Shown in pieces: positions 9,462-18,326 of a stretch of DNA of 64,000 bases (positions are counted from its first letter, which is position 1; every line of letters begins with the position of its first letter). Where the stretch lies: NCBI RefSeq assembly GCF_030518235.1, contig NZ_JAULSA010000011.1, forward strand, positions 62,001 through 126,000, read 5' to 3'. Below the pieces are notes generated by a model. It saw nothing but the letters and a program-made list of their open reading frames with translations. It searched no databases and was not told where the DNA came from. The DNA comes from Saccharibacillus sp. CPCC 101409 (GTDB lineage Bacteria; Bacillota; Bacilli; Paenibacillales; Paenibacillaceae). The translations under genes were made by a program, and so were the position numbers.

Positions 9462-10553
9462 TTAACTTTGTTCGTCGAGCTCCAGCACGCCGCAGGCCCG
9501 ATTGCGCCCTTTTTCCTTGGCCCGATACAGCGCTTCGTCGACACGGTTGAAAAGCGTCTTGGGCGAACCGCTGTCCGACGAGCCGTAGCCGATCGACACG
9601 GTAAGGCGCAGGATGCGACCGTCGTCCAGCACAAACGGGTGCTCTTCGACCGCCAGGCGAATCCGCTCCGATACCTCCCCGATCTCGCGATCGTTCAGGC
9701 GGTCGAGCACAATTGCGAATTCTTCGCCGCCTTGACGCGCGCAGTAGCTGTTGGACGGCGTGTTCATGGGCAGCAGCGCGCCGAACTGCCGCAGAATGGC
9801 GTCGCCGCCGGGGTGTCCGTACGTATCGTTGATCTGCTTGAAATGATCGATATCGAGCAGAATCAGCGCAAACCGTTCTTTGGTCTTCACGGTCAGGCTT
9901 ACCCGGCGTTCGTACAGCAGATGAAAAGCGCGCGGGTTGTTCAATCCGGTCAAAAAGTCTTTGTGCGCCGCTTCTTCCATAAACATAAACAGCTCGTTCG
10001 ACCGCTTGAGATGGCGCAGCATCAGGAAAGTGAACACTCCGTCCCCGATAATGATCGGCGCGTACACCGGAACCACATCGAACGCCTGCACGCCCACGAC
10101 AAGAAAGAAGCTCAGCAGGAACACGGAAAATTGCACAAAAAAAGCAAAGCCCCAGCGAACCGGTTCAAGCTTGTACGGACGTAAAAAGGAAGCCGCGAGC
10201 GCAAACGTCAGCATCGCGTTGCCCGCGCCGATTATCGACGAATAGCCGAACTCTCCGAAAAAAAACATCCGAAAAATCGCGATCACCACGCTGGCCGTCA
10301 AGCCGGCGGGAATGCCTCCGATATAAAGGGCAATAATAATAGCCGTCTGACGCAGATCGACGACGGCGTGATCGCTGAGCGGAAACGAAAATTTCATCAA
10401 AACGATGCCGACGATCCCGAGCGCCGCACCGGCTCCCCAGGACTTCCATCGGCTGTCCCTAAACCGCGATCGGTTGACTTTGTTCAGCAGAATGTTTCCG
10501 AAAAACAGCAGCGTCGCCAAAACGGTGAAATTTACAAATAACTCTTTGAACAT
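9462..10553 (-). CDS. Membrane-bound diguanylate cyclase (5TM-LYT-like sensor + GGDEF)
   Basis: ATG at 10553 is preferred; an in-frame TTG lies seven codons upstream. The N-terminal half (about 1-190) has roughly six hydrophobic segments of the 5TMR-LYT type also found in LytS. The C-terminal half is a GGDEF domain with the active-site motif GGEEF (about residues 300-304) and an upstream DIDHFKQINDTYGH metal/GTP-binding segment, so synthesis of c-di-GMP from two GTP is expected. The inhibitory RxxD site that normally precedes GGEEF is replaced by Pro-Ser-Asn-Ser, so classic I-site product inhibition is probably absent. No EAL or PilZ gene is nearby. Confidence 0.87.
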   Translation of the reverse strand: MFKELFVNFTVLATLLFFGNILLNKVNRSRFRDSRWKSWGAGAALGIVGIVLMKFSFPLSDHAVVDLRQTAIIIALYIGGIPAGLTASVVIAIFRMFFFGEFGYSSIIGAGNAMLTFALAASFLRPYKLEPVRWGFAFFVQFSVFLLSFFLVVGVQAFDVVPVYAPIIIGDGVFTFLMLRHLKRSNELFMFMEEAAHKDFLTGLNNPRAFHLLYERRVSLTVKTKERFALILLDIDHFKQINDTYGHPGGDAILRQFGALLPMNTPSNSYCARQGGEEFAIVLDRLNDREIGEVSERIRLAVEEHPFVLDDGRILRLTVSIGYGSSDSGSPKTLFNRVDEALYRAKEKGRNRACGVLELDEQS

Positions 10554-10608
10554 AATCCGGTATATGCCTCGCAATCTTCAGCCTGTTAAACCAGGCCGCT
10601 CCCCCTAT

Positions 10609-10636
10609 ATTTTACCTTAATCCATTTATATTGCAA
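10609..10636 (-). promoter_or_regulatory. Candidate promoter of the diguanylate cyclase
   Basis: On the minus strand, TTGCAA, a 16-base spacer and TAAAAT lie about 55 bases before the ATG at 10553. A small GCCTG/CAGGC hairpin lies in the leader. Confidence 0.4.
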
Positions 10637-10737
10637 AGACGCGCTAAGTCGAAATGAGTCGGATTGTCTCGGATAATAGAAGGTATGCTTAAAAAAGCAA
10701 GCCATTCGGGAAGATTAACGCAAAAAAGCCGCCTCTT

Positions 10738-10950
10738 AGCAGCTTGTCTCATCTTAAATAGTAGGATTTCGTTTGGCTGAATTGCACACGGTTTAAGTGC
10801 GATTCAGACGGACGAAACCGTACATCTGAGTGAGACAAGTCGCCAGCAGCTTGTCTCATCTTAAATAGTAGGATTTCGTCTGGCTGAATCGCACACGGTC
10901 TAAGTGCGGTTCAGACGGGCGAAACCGTACATCTGGGTGAGACAAGTCGC
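10738..10950. repeat. Two tandem copies of a 106-bp palindromic repeat
   Basis: Copies lie at 10738-10843 and 10845-10950 and differ at only a few positions. Each folds on itself. The outer arms are CTTGTCTCA and TGAGACAAG (9 bp), and a long inner stem closes on GCAC/GTGC around a short loop. Most differences between the copies keep pairing (C-G against T-G, or T-A against T-G), so structure rather than coding appears to be kept. No open frame of note lies inside. The flanks carry a shorter AAGCCG/CGGCTT pairing. The 480-base gap between genes is otherwise featureless apart from the cyclase promoter. Confidence 0.85.
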
Positions 10951-11033
10951 TTAGCAGGACGGCTTATGTCGAGACTATGCTTTTTTCATATGGATCGGTC
11001 CATGATCAAGCGTATTTACGGAATCCGCGAAAC

Positions 11034-12437
11034 TTAATTCTGGTTTTCCAGCCATTCGGTCGTGCGTTCCAGCGTCTGCTCCGCCCGTCCGATCGCCGCT
11101 TCCACCTGCGGCGCGGCGGTGCCGCCGTAGACGTTGCGCGCGTTGACCACATTCTCGGGCTGAAGCACGTTGTAAATCTCTTCGTCGAACAGGTCGGAGA
11201 ATTCGCGGAATTCGTCCGGACTGAGATCGAGCAGATATTTGCCGTTCTCGATGCAGTACAGCACCGCTTTGCCGATGACTTCGTGCGCCTGGCGGAAAGG
11301 CAGGCCTTTGCCGACCAGGAAGTCCGCGATATCGGTCGCGTTCGAGAAGTCTTTGTTGACGGCTTCGCGCATGCGGCCGGTGCGGACTTTCATCGTCGCG
11401 ATCATCGGCGCGAACAAGCGCAGCGCGCCGTCGAGTGTCGCCACGGTATCGAACATGCCTTCTTTGTCTTCCTGCATGTCTTTGTTATAAGCAAGCGGCA
11501 GCGACTTGAGCACCGTCAGCAGACCCATCAGGTTGCCGTACACGCGACCGGTCTTGCCGCGCACCAGCTCGGCCACATCCGGGTTCTTCTTCTGCGGCAT
11601 GATGCTGCTGCCCGTGCAGAACGCGTCATCCAGTTCGACGAAGCCGAACTCGGTGCTGCTCCACAGTACCAATTCTTCGCACAGGCGCGACATATGCATC
11701 ATCAGGATCGAAGCGCCGGACAGGAACTCCAGGATGAAGTCGCGGTCGCTGACCGCGTCCAGGCTGTTCTCGTACACGCCGTCGAAGCCGAGCTGCTCCG
11801 CCACGAAATGGCGGTCGATCGGGAACGTCGTACCGGCGAGCGCGCCCGCGCCCAGCGGCAGGATATTGATGCGTTTGTAGCTGTCCATAAGCCGCTCCGC
11901 GTCGCGCTGGAACATGGACACGTAAGCAAGCAGATGATGCGCAAAAAGAATCGGCTGCGCCCGCTGGAGATGCGTATAGCCCGGCAGAATGGTCGCCGTA
12001 TGCTGCTTCGCCTGCTCCAGCAGCGCCTGCTGCACATTCTGGACAAGATTCGTCAGTTCCACGACGCGGCTGCGCAGATACAGGTGCATATCGGTCGCCA
12101 CCTGGTCGTTCCGGCTGCGTCCGGTATGCAGTTTGCCGCCGACCGGTCCCACCTCTTCGATCAGGTGCTTCTCGATATTCATATGGATGTCTTCGTCCGA
12201 CACGGAGAATTCGACCTGTCCGGCTTCGATCTTGTGCAGGACTTTGATCAGCCCCTGCGAGATCGTATCGGCGTCTTCCTGCGGAATAATACCGCACTTG
12301 CCCAGCATGGCGACATGCGCCAGGCTGCCCTGGATATCTTCCTCGGCCAGCGCTTTATCGAAATTGATGGAGGCGGTGTATTCTTCGACCAGACGATCGG
12401 TCGGTTTGGTGAAGCGTCCTCCCCAGAGTTTGTTCAT
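11034..12437 (-). CDS. argH: Argininosuccinate lyase
   Basis: The 467-residue protein is the usual family length. It catalyses the last step of arginine synthesis, splitting argininosuccinate into arginine and fumarate. It opens with the conserved LWGGRF motif, has [12 protein letters not shown] (about 110-122) and the fumarase/lyase superfamily signature [11 protein letters not shown] (about 280). ATG at 12437 follows AAAGGA six bases upstream. It is the last gene of argCJBDFGH but lies 880 bases beyond argG, behind a repeat-filled spacer, so it may have its own promoter or depend on read-through. Confidence 0.97.
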   Translation of the reverse strand: MNKLWGGRFTKPTDRLVEEYTASINFDKALAEEDIQGSLAHVAMLGKCGIIPQEDADTISQGLIKVLHKIEAGQVEFSVSDEDIHMNIEKHLIEEVGPVGGKLHTGRSRNDQVATDMHLYLRSRVVELTNLVQNVQQALLEQAKQHTATILPGYTHLQRAQPILFAHHLLAYVSMFQRDAERLMDSYKRINILPLGAGALAGTTFPIDRHFVAEQLGFDGVYENSLDAVSDRDFILEFLSGASILMMHMSRLCEELVLWSSTEFGFVELDDAFCTGSSIMPQKKNPDVAELVRGKTGRVYGNLMGLLTVLKSLPLAYNKDMQEDKEGMFDTVATLDGALRLFAPMIATMKVRTGRMREAVNKDFSNATDIADFLVGKGLPFRQAHEVIGKAVLYCIENGKYLLDLSPDEFREFSDLFDEEIYNVLQPENVVNARNVYGGTAAPQVEAAIGRAEQTLERTTEWLENQN

Positions 12438-12460
12438 CAGAAGTCCTTTCCCCTCCCAAA

Positions 12461-12477
12461 CCCTCCCCGAGGGAGGG
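12461..12477. repeat. Short perfect hairpin upstream of argH
   Basis: CCCTCCC and GGGAGGG flank a three-base loop just upstream of the argH ribosome binding site, followed by a second GGGCCC/GGGC pairing. It could affect argH translation. It may also be one end of the repeat-rich spacer. Confidence 0.5.
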
Positions 12478-12690
12478 CCCCAAAGGGCTACCGCCCTCTG
12501 GACACCTGTAAGGTAAAGGCGTCCGTTCGAGGAGTATGGGAAGTTCGGCTTTTTTTATTGGTTGTTGCGGGTGCCGTGTGCCGCCGCCCGGCCTGCCTTC
12601 GGCGGCCGCGGCCTGGGTCCGAGCGGGCGAGCACGGCGCGGGCAGCTGTTCGCTGCCTTGTGCAGCGCGTGTGTGGGACTCGCGCGGGTC

Positions 12691-13013
12691 GAAGGCGGGC
12701 GGCTTCGCCTCGCCCTGTTCGACCAGAAGACCCGGGGCCGAAGGCGGGCGGCTTCGCCTCGCCCTGTTCGACCGGAAGACCCGGGGGCGAAGGCGGGCGG
12801 CTTCGCCTCGCCCTGTTCGACCGGAAGACCTGGGGCCGAAGGCGGGCGGCTTTGCACGCCCTGTTCGGCCAAGACCCGGGGCCGAAGGCGGGCGGCTTCG
12901 CACGCCCTGTTCGGCCAAGACCCGGGGTCGAAGGCGGAGCGCTTCGCCGCTCCTGTTCGACCGAGACCCGGGGCCGGAGGCAGAGCGCTGCGCGACTCTT
13001 GTCCGGCCGGGTT
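12691..13013. repeat. GC-rich tandem array of 46-49 bp units
   Basis: At least six units start at 12691, 12740, 12789, 12838, 12884 and 12930, with a diverged seventh near 12976. Spacing is 49 bp for the first four starts and then 46 bp. Each unit holds GAAGGCGGGCGG, CCCTGTTCG and a GACCCGGGG-like word. As 49 and 46 are not multiples of three, the array shifts frame from unit to unit and gives artificial Arg/Pro/Ala-rich open frames on both strands; I do not regard these as genes. The rest of 12438-13316 holds the hairpins and repeat element listed separately, including a CTCTCACCC/GGGTGAGAG hairpin at 13109-13130. Confidence 0.85.
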
Positions 13014-13157
13014 CCAATGCGAAGAGGCAGTATTGGCTTCGCAAGATCGTGCTTCGCAGGGTCCCGGGTCTTATCCGGCTTACAGTGAAAGCCGGATGCC
13101 CCTCCCCACTCTCACCCCTGCGGGTGAGAGGCTCTGCACCCGGAAAGGCTCAGCGGG

Positions 13158-13276
13158 CAGAGGGAAAGATCCGTGAAGGAGACCTGGCGTTCGCCTTTGA
13201 AACCGGGAAGATTCCACTTAAATCTAATCATTCTTCCTGGTTTCAACAAGCGACCGTAACGGAACTTTCCCGGCGT
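13158..13276 (+). repeat. Nested-palindrome repeat element, copy A
   Basis: This roughly 120-bp element lies just after the argG stop. It has outer arms GGGAAAGATCC and GGAACTTTCCC, and inner arms TTTGAAACCGGGAAG and CTTCCTGGTTTCAA. It aligns along its whole length with the element at 16961-17085 in reverse orientation, sharing GCGTTCGCCTTTGAAA and TTTCAACAAGCGA. It resembles a non-autonomous mobile or processing element rather than a gene. Confidence 0.8.
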
Positions 13277-13316
13277 CCCCAATCTGCCTTTCCCTCTCGC
13301 ATAGGCCTTTCCGAGC

Positions 13317-14546
13317 TTACTTCTGCTCGACCCCGGCTCCTACTTTCAGCCGCAAAGCATTCAAACGAATAAAGCCGGTCGCGTCTTTCTGGTCGTAAGC
13401 CTGGCTCGGGTCGGCTTCCATGGTGGCGATGTCCGGGTTGTACAGGCTGACCGGGCTTTTGACGCCGGCGCCGATGATATTGCCTTTGTACAGCTTCACG
13501 CGGACCGTACCGGTCACGTTTTTCTGGCTTTCCGTCACCAGGGCCTGCAGCGCAAGGCGCTCCGGAGCGAACCAAAAGCCGTTATAAACCAGCGTGCTGT
13601 AGCGGGTCAGCAGGGAATCGCGCAGGTTCATGACCTCGCGGTCCATGGTCAGCGATTCCATTTTGCGGTGCGCGGTGAACAGGATGGTGCCGCCCGGAGT
13701 CTCGTAGACGCCGCGGCTCTTCATGCCGACAAAACGGTTCTCGACCATGTCCACGCGGCCGATGCCGTGTTTGCCGCCGAGTTCGTTCAGCGTGTTCATC
13801 ACTTCGAGCGGGCTCAGTTTCTCGCCGTTCAGCGATACCGCGTTGCCCTGTTCGAATTCGATCTCCAGTTCTTCCGGCTGATCGGGAGCGTCCTGCGGGT
13901 CCGCGCTGAGCAGGAACATCTCTTTGTTTTCCGGGGCGCTCGGGTCGAACCATGGATCTTCCAGCACGCCGCTCTCGTAGCTGATATGCAGCAGATTGCG
14001 GTCGGTGGAGTAAGGCTTCGCGGCGGAAGCGGTGACCGGGATGCCGTGCTGCTCGGCGTAAGCGATCATCTCGGCGCGGCCCGGAAACGTTTCGCGGAAC
14101 TCGTCGAGTCTCCACGGCGCGACGACCTGGATATCCGGCGCGAGGGCGGCGACGCCGAGTTCGAAACGCACCTGGTCGTTGCCTTTGCCGGTCGCGCCGT
14201 GCGCGATCATGGTCGCGCCTTCGGCGCGGGCGATCTCGACCATCCGTTTGGCGATCAGCGGACGGGCGATGCTGGTACCGAGCAGGTACTGGCCTTCGTA
14301 CAGCGCCGCGGCCTGGAACATCGGGTAGATGAAGTCCGACGCGAATTCGGCCTGCAGATCGTCGATATAGACTTTGGAAGCTCCGGTCGCCAGCGCTTTT
14401 TCTTCGAGGCCGTCCAGTTCTTCCTTCTGACCGATATCCGCCGTAAAAGCAATGATCTCCGCGTCGTACGTTTCTTTGAGCCATTTCAAAATGATCGACG
14501 TATCCAGTCCCCCGGAGTACGCGAGCACGATTTTTTCTTTAGTCAT
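13317..14546 (-). CDS. argG: Argininosuccinate synthase
   Basis: The 409-residue protein joins citrulline and aspartate with ATP to give argininosuccinate. The N-terminus has the N-type ATP pyrophosphatase P-loop AYSGGLDTS (about 9-17). The family motif [13 protein letters not shown] is at about 115-127. It lies 125 bases after argF and before argH in the arg cluster and starts at ATG 14546. The 14572-14660 spacer towards argF contains a GAAAGCGGCG/CGCCGCTTTC inverted repeat with a 25-base loop and no T-run. Confidence 0.97.
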   Translation of the reverse strand: MTKEKIVLAYSGGLDTSIILKWLKETYDAEIIAFTADIGQKEELDGLEEKALATGASKVYIDDLQAEFASDFIYPMFQAAALYEGQYLLGTSIARPLIAKRMVEIARAEGATMIAHGATGKGNDQVRFELGVAALAPDIQVVAPWRLDEFRETFPGRAEMIAYAEQHGIPVTASAAKPYSTDRNLLHISYESGVLEDPWFDPSAPENKEMFLLSADPQDAPDQPEELEIEFEQGNAVSLNGEKLSPLEVMNTLNELGGKHGIGRVDMVENRFVGMKSRGVYETPGGTILFTAHRKMESLTMDREVMNLRDSLLTRYSTLVYNGFWFAPERLALQALVTESQKNVTGTVRVKLYKGNIIGAGVKSPVSLYNPDIATMEADPSQAYDQKDATGFIRLNALRLKVGAGVEQK

Positions 14547-14671
14547 GGTTCCTGATTCCTCCGCTCTAAAATGTCGATACGTTCTCGTTTACCGTTCATC
14601 CCCTTGTTCGGCGCGAAAGCGGCGTTCTCCTGCCTGTTCGCGGGATTCGCCGCTTTCCTTGTGCTTGAGTA

Positions 14672-15628
14672 TTACGCCATCAGGGTCGCCATAACCGCTT
14701 TCTGCGCATGCAGACGGTTCTCGGCTTCGTCGAAAATCACGCTGTTCCTGCCGTCGATCACGCCCGCGCTCACTTCTTCGCCGCGGTGCGCCGGCAGGCA
14801 GTGTAGGAACAGATAGTCCGCTTTGGCGCCGCTCACCAGTTCTTCGTTGACCTGATAGTCTTTAAACGCCTGCTCGCGCACTTTCTGCTCTTCCTCGAAG
14901 CCCATGCTCGCCCAGACGTCCGTGTACACGGCGTCGGCGTTCTCGACCGCTTCGCGCGCGTCGCGCACGATGGCGATCTTCGATCCGGTTTCGCTTGCGA
15001 TCTCCTGCGCCTGGCGCACGATCTCCGCATCCGATTCGTACCCTTCCGGGCTTGCGATGCTGACGTCCATGCCCATCTTCACGCCGCCGAGCAGCAGGGA
15101 GTGGGCCATGTTGTTGCCGTCGCCGACATAGGCCAGCTTTTTGCCTCTCAGCGCGCCTTTGTGCTCCTGGATCGTTTGCAGATCGGCGAGCACCTGACAC
15201 GGATGGCCGAGATCGCTCAGCGCGTTGATGACCGGGATATCCGCGTATTTCGCCAGCTCCGTTACGTTTTCGTGGCCGAAGGTGCGGATCATGATGCCGT
15301 CCAGGTAGCGCGACAGAACGCCGGCCGTATCGGCGATCGTTTCACCGCGGCCGAGCTGGATATCGTTTTTGCTGAGAAAAAGAGCGTGTCCGCCGAGCTG
15401 GAACATCCCCACTTCGAACGAGACGCGGGTGCGGGTCGACGACTTTTCAAAAATCATCCCCAGCGTTTTGCCTTCGAGCGGCCGGAAAATCTCTTTCGTG
15501 TTCTGTTTGCGTTTGAGTTCGATCGCCAGATCGAGCAGGTATTGAATTTCTTCGGTCGTATAGTCGGTCAGTTCGACGAGGTCGCGTCCTTTAAGGGCGT
15601 GCCCGTGAGCCTGTTGGGTCAAGTCCAT
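14672..15628 (-). CDS. argF: Ornithine carbamoyltransferase
   Basis: The ATG at 15628 is chosen because a perfect AAGGAGG lies eight bases upstream, giving 318 residues; a longer open frame upstream has no signal. The enzyme makes citrulline from ornithine and carbamoyl phosphate. Key motifs are the carbamoyl-phosphate loop SSTRTR (about 63-68), FLSKNDIQLGRGE, the HPCQ motif (ornithine carbamoyltransferase type, about 142-145), and FLHCLPAHRG near the C-terminus with the catalytic Cys. Carbamoyl-phosphate synthase genes are not in the window. Confidence 0.97.
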   Translation of the reverse strand: MDLTQQAHGHALKGRDLVELTDYTTEEIQYLLDLAIELKRKQNTKEIFRPLEGKTLGMIFEKSSTRTRVSFEVGMFQLGGHALFLSKNDIQLGRGETIADTAGVLSRYLDGIMIRTFGHENVTELAKYADIPVINALSDLGHPCQVLADLQTIQEHKGALRGKKLAYVGDGNNMAHSLLLGGVKMGMDVSIASPEGYESDAEIVRQAQEIASETGSKIAIVRDAREAVENADAVYTDVWASMGFEEEQKVREQAFKDYQVNEELVSGAKADYLFLHCLPAHRGEEVSAGVIDGRNSVIFDEAENRLHAQKAVMATLMA

Positions 15629-15742
15629 GAATAAGCCTCCTTGGTTCGTTTCTTGGCAAAAAGAAAAGCGTCTGCGAGCCGTCCTCGCGGCCCGGCCCGC
15701 CAAACGCTGGATACGCGTTTCTTCGCCGCCGCGCTTGCTTTT

Positions 15743-16921
15743 CTATACGCTGTGCGTCGGCACTTTCTCCTGAATGATCGAAGTCAGCAGGTTGACGGCC
15801 TGGTGGACTTCTTCTTCGCTCACGTAGAGATTCGGCAGCAGACGGATCACGTTCGGTCCGGCGGTGACGAACAGCAGACCGCGCTTCTGGCCTTCGAGCA
15901 CCAGATCGCCGACCGGTCCCGTGCACTCGATGCCGATCAGCAGACCCAGTCCGCGGACTTCTTGGACAAAAGGATGATCGCCCAGCTCTTTGCGCAGCTC
16001 GCCGGCGAGCAGCTCGCCGATCTTCGCCGCATGCTGCGGCAGATCGTCTTCCTGCATCGTTTCGATCGTCGCGATAATGGCGGACGACGCGAGCGGCGTG
16101 CCGCCGAACGTCGTAGCGTGGCTGCCGGCGATAAACGCTTCTTTCAAATATTCGCGTCCGAGCATGGCGCCGGCCGGAAAGCCGGAAGCGACGCCTTTGG
16201 CGACGGTGAAGATATCCGGTTTAAGTCCGTAGCGATGATGCGCGAACCAGGCGCCTGTACGGCCCATGCCGGTCTGCACTTCGTCGACGATCAGCAGGAT
16301 GCCTTTGTCGCGGCAGAGCTGTTCGATCTGCTTGGCGTACGTTTCGTCCAGCGGGTATACACCGCCTTCGGCCTGCACCATCTCGATCATGACGGCCGCC
16401 GTGCGTTCGTTGACCGCATCCTCGATTGCCCGGATATCGTTCGGCGGTACGGTGACGAAGCCGGCCGGCAGCGGCAGGAAGCCTTCTTTGACTTTGTCCT
16501 GTCCGGTCGCGGTCAGCGTCGCCAGCGTGCGTCCGTGGAACGATTTGCCGAGCGTAACGATCTCGTAACGCTCTTCGCCTTTGACTTTCTGGAAGTAGCG
16601 GCGAGCCAGCTTAATCGCGGCTTCGTTCGCCTCGGCTCCGCTGTTGCAGAAGAATACGGCGTCGGCCTGCGCGACTTCGGCCAATTTTTGCGCGGCTTCT
16701 TCCTGCTTCGGCACGATAAACAGGTTCGACGTATGCCACAGGGTGTCGATCTGTTCTTTGAGCTTGTCGGAGACTTTCTTCGGCGCGTGGCCGAGATTGG
16801 TGACGGCCAGGCCGCTCATGAAGTCAAGGTATTTGTTTCCTTTGTCGTCCCAGAGCCAGCTGCCCTGGCCTTTGACGAAAGCCAGAGGGTATCTGGCGTA
16901 GGTTTGGAATAATGAAGACAT
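15743..16921 (-). CDS. argD: Acetylornithine aminotransferase
   Basis: The 392-residue PLP enzyme of the class III aminotransferase family starts at ATG 16921 behind AGGAAGGAG. It converts N-acetylglutamate semialdehyde to N-acetylornithine. The GAEANEAAIKLAR motif is at about 105-117, the PLP-contacting IVDEVQTGMGRTG is at about 217-229, and the PLP lysine lies in FTVAKG (about 250). The open frame extends 48 codons upstream into the repeat element, but that part looks non-coding. It is separated from argB by a 358-base repeat-bearing spacer. Confidence 0.95.
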   Translation of the reverse strand: MSSLFQTYARYPLAFVKGQGSWLWDDKGNKYLDFMSGLAVTNLGHAPKKVSDKLKEQIDTLWHTSNLFIVPKQEEAAQKLAEVAQADAVFFCNSGAEANEAAIKLARRYFQKVKGEERYEIVTLGKSFHGRTLATLTATGQDKVKEGFLPLPAGFVTVPPNDIRAIEDAVNERTAAVMIEMVQAEGGVYPLDETYAKQIEQLCRDKGILLIVDEVQTGMGRTGAWFAHHRYGLKPDIFTVAKGVASGFPAGAMLGREYLKEAFIAGSHATTFGGTPLASSAIIATIETMQEDDLPQHAAKIGELLAGELRKELGDHPFVQEVRGLGLLIGIECTGPVGDLVLEGQKRGLLFVTAGPNVIRLLPNLYVSEEEVHQAVNLLTSIIQEKVPTHSV

Positions 16922-16960
16922 GTTTTGCACGCTCCTTCCTGGTATGCGGTGCGGGAGGGG

Positions 16961-17085
16961 CTGCGGGAAAAGTCCATTACGATCGCTTGTTGAAATCGGG
17001 AAACTTGATTGAATTTTTTGATGGTAGTTTCCCGATTTCAAAGGCGAACGCTGGCGCTTCTTCATCGGACTTTTCCCTCCGCCTG
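16961..17085 (-). repeat. Nested-palindrome repeat element, copy B
   Basis: Outer arms GGGAAAAGTCC and GGACTTTTCCC (11 bp, perfect) enclose inner arms TTGAAATCGGGAAACT and AGTTTCCCGATTTCAA (16 bp, perfect). It lies directly upstream of argD. It is the reverse-oriented homologue of the element at 13158-13276. Confidence 0.85.
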
Positions 17086-17279
17086 TTACGCTTGCTCGTC
17101 GTGATCGTTCAAAAAATTAAGAACGGGGACACAGAATCGATTTTGATGTATCGATTCTCTCGCATTTAAGTACAGTTCCATTGCTTGCGTTTTATTGCTT
17201 GAGTTCTATTATTCAAGCTTTATCGCTTGAGTAAGCTTTATTGCTTGAACTCTATTTAACGTTCAATTCTCTCCAACCC
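17086..17279. other. argB-argD spacer with short direct repeats
   Basis: After repeat copy B, the spacer holds three copies of TTTAT(T/C)GCTTGA near 17190, 17218 and 17236. Neighbouring TTCAAGC and GTAAGC words can pair with them into small hairpins. I see no gene. A promoter for argDFGH here is possible, but no convincing -35/-10 pair was found. Confidence 0.4.
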
Positions 17280-18152
17280 TCATCGCCTTATGGCGGTTCC
17301 GATAGCTTCGCCGGACAGGAGGCGGGTAAGGACGCGGGGTTCGCCGCCGTCGACGATCACGACTTCGCGGACGTCGCCGTGGATACACTTCATGGCGGCG
17401 CGGACTTTCGGGATCATGCCGCCGTAGATCTCGCCGCTTTCGATCATCTCTTCGATCTCGGCGAAGGTGACGGAAGGCAGCGCGGTTTTGACGCCGTCCA
17501 CCGTCTTCAGGATGCCGGGCACGTCGGTGACGACGATCATCCGCTCGGCGCCGATGAAGGAAGCCACCGCTCCGGCGGCGGTGTCGGCGTTGATGTTGTA
17601 GCGCTGACCGGCGGCGTCCACGCCGAGCGGGGCGATCACCGGCATATATCCCATGCCGAGAATGCCGGCGACGATGTCCGCTTCCACGCGGACGACATCG
17701 CCCACCAGGCCGACTTCGTCGGCGTTCGGAACCGGCTCGGCCTGGATCAGCGAGCCGTCCGAACCGGACAGGCCGAGCGCTTTGCCGCCGGCCGATTGAA
17801 TGCGCCGCACGATCGATTTGTTGATCGTCCCGGCCAGGACCATCTCGACGACGTCGAGCACGTCCTCCGTCGTCCGTCTCAGCCCGTTCACGAACTCCGT
17901 CTCGATGCCGAGCTTCTCCAGGTTCCCGGAGATCGCCGGGCCTCCTCCGTGCACGATCACCGGCCGCACGCCGCTTTGCTGCAGCTCCGCCAGATCGGCG
18001 AAGAACGCTTCCGGCAGCGCAGCCAGGGTGCTGCCGCCGCATTTCATGACGAACGAAGCGCCCGCGCCCGCCGCGTTCGACGGTCGGGTCTGCGGTGCAG
18101 ACGAAGCGCCGCTGTCGCCGGGGAAACGATAAAGCTGTCGGTTTGTAGGCAT
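17280..18152 (-). CDS. argB: Acetylglutamate kinase
   Basis: The 290-residue amino-acid kinase phosphorylates N-acetylglutamate, the second step of the acetylated arginine route. The MKCGGS motif (about 36-41), HGGGPAIS (about 68-75) and NINADTAAG (about 188-196) mark the substrate and ATP sites. Compared with the usual roughly 255-residue bacterial enzymes it has about 30 extra N-terminal residues, low in complexity. The start at 18152 is well supported by GGAAGGAG seven bases upstream, so the extension seems real. It lies 174 bases downstream of argJ. Confidence 0.95.
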   Translation of the reverse strand: MPTNRQLYRFPGDSGASSAPQTRPSNAAGAGASFVMKCGGSTLAALPEAFFADLAELQQSGVRPVIVHGGGPAISGNLEKLGIETEFVNGLRRTTEDVLDVVEMVLAGTINKSIVRRIQSAGGKALGLSGSDGSLIQAEPVPNADEVGLVGDVVRVEADIVAGILGMGYMPVIAPLGVDAAGQRYNINADTAAGAVASFIGAERMIVVTDVPGILKTVDGVKTALPSVTFAEIEEMIESGEIYGGMIPKVRAAMKCIHGDVREVVIVDGGEPRVLTRLLSGEAIGTAIRR

Positions 18153-18326
18153 TCAACTGCTCCTTCCGGCCGATCCAGTCCCTCGTCATTTCTTAATCGG
18201 GGATTTACGTTCGCCTGCGCCCCGGATCGGCATTGTTTGGATACCCTATATGTCTATCGCTTACGAATGATGTTCTTTTTTATAAGAATGATCCGCGTTT
18301 ATCAAGATCGTCCGCTTCCTATCCGC

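Noticed and set aside
12691-13013. Possible CRISPR array
   Set aside because: Units are contiguous and similar over their whole length, so there are no unique spacers; no cas genes.
12355-13044. Repetitive Arg/Pro/Ala protein encoded by the tandem array
   Set aside because: Units of 49 and 46 bp shift the frame, so the repeated peptide changes frame from unit to unit; no start signal. Treated as non-coding.
10977-13088. 703-codon open frame on the plus strand across argH and the GC-rich array
   Set aside because: It is antisense to argH (which has all family motifs) and then runs through the tandem repeats; composition is Arg/His/Gln-rich shadow-like and there is no ribosome binding site.
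16922-17279. T-box or attenuator ahead of argD
   Set aside because: No T-box sequence (TGGNACCGCG-like) is seen; the structure is explained by the repeat element found also at 13158.
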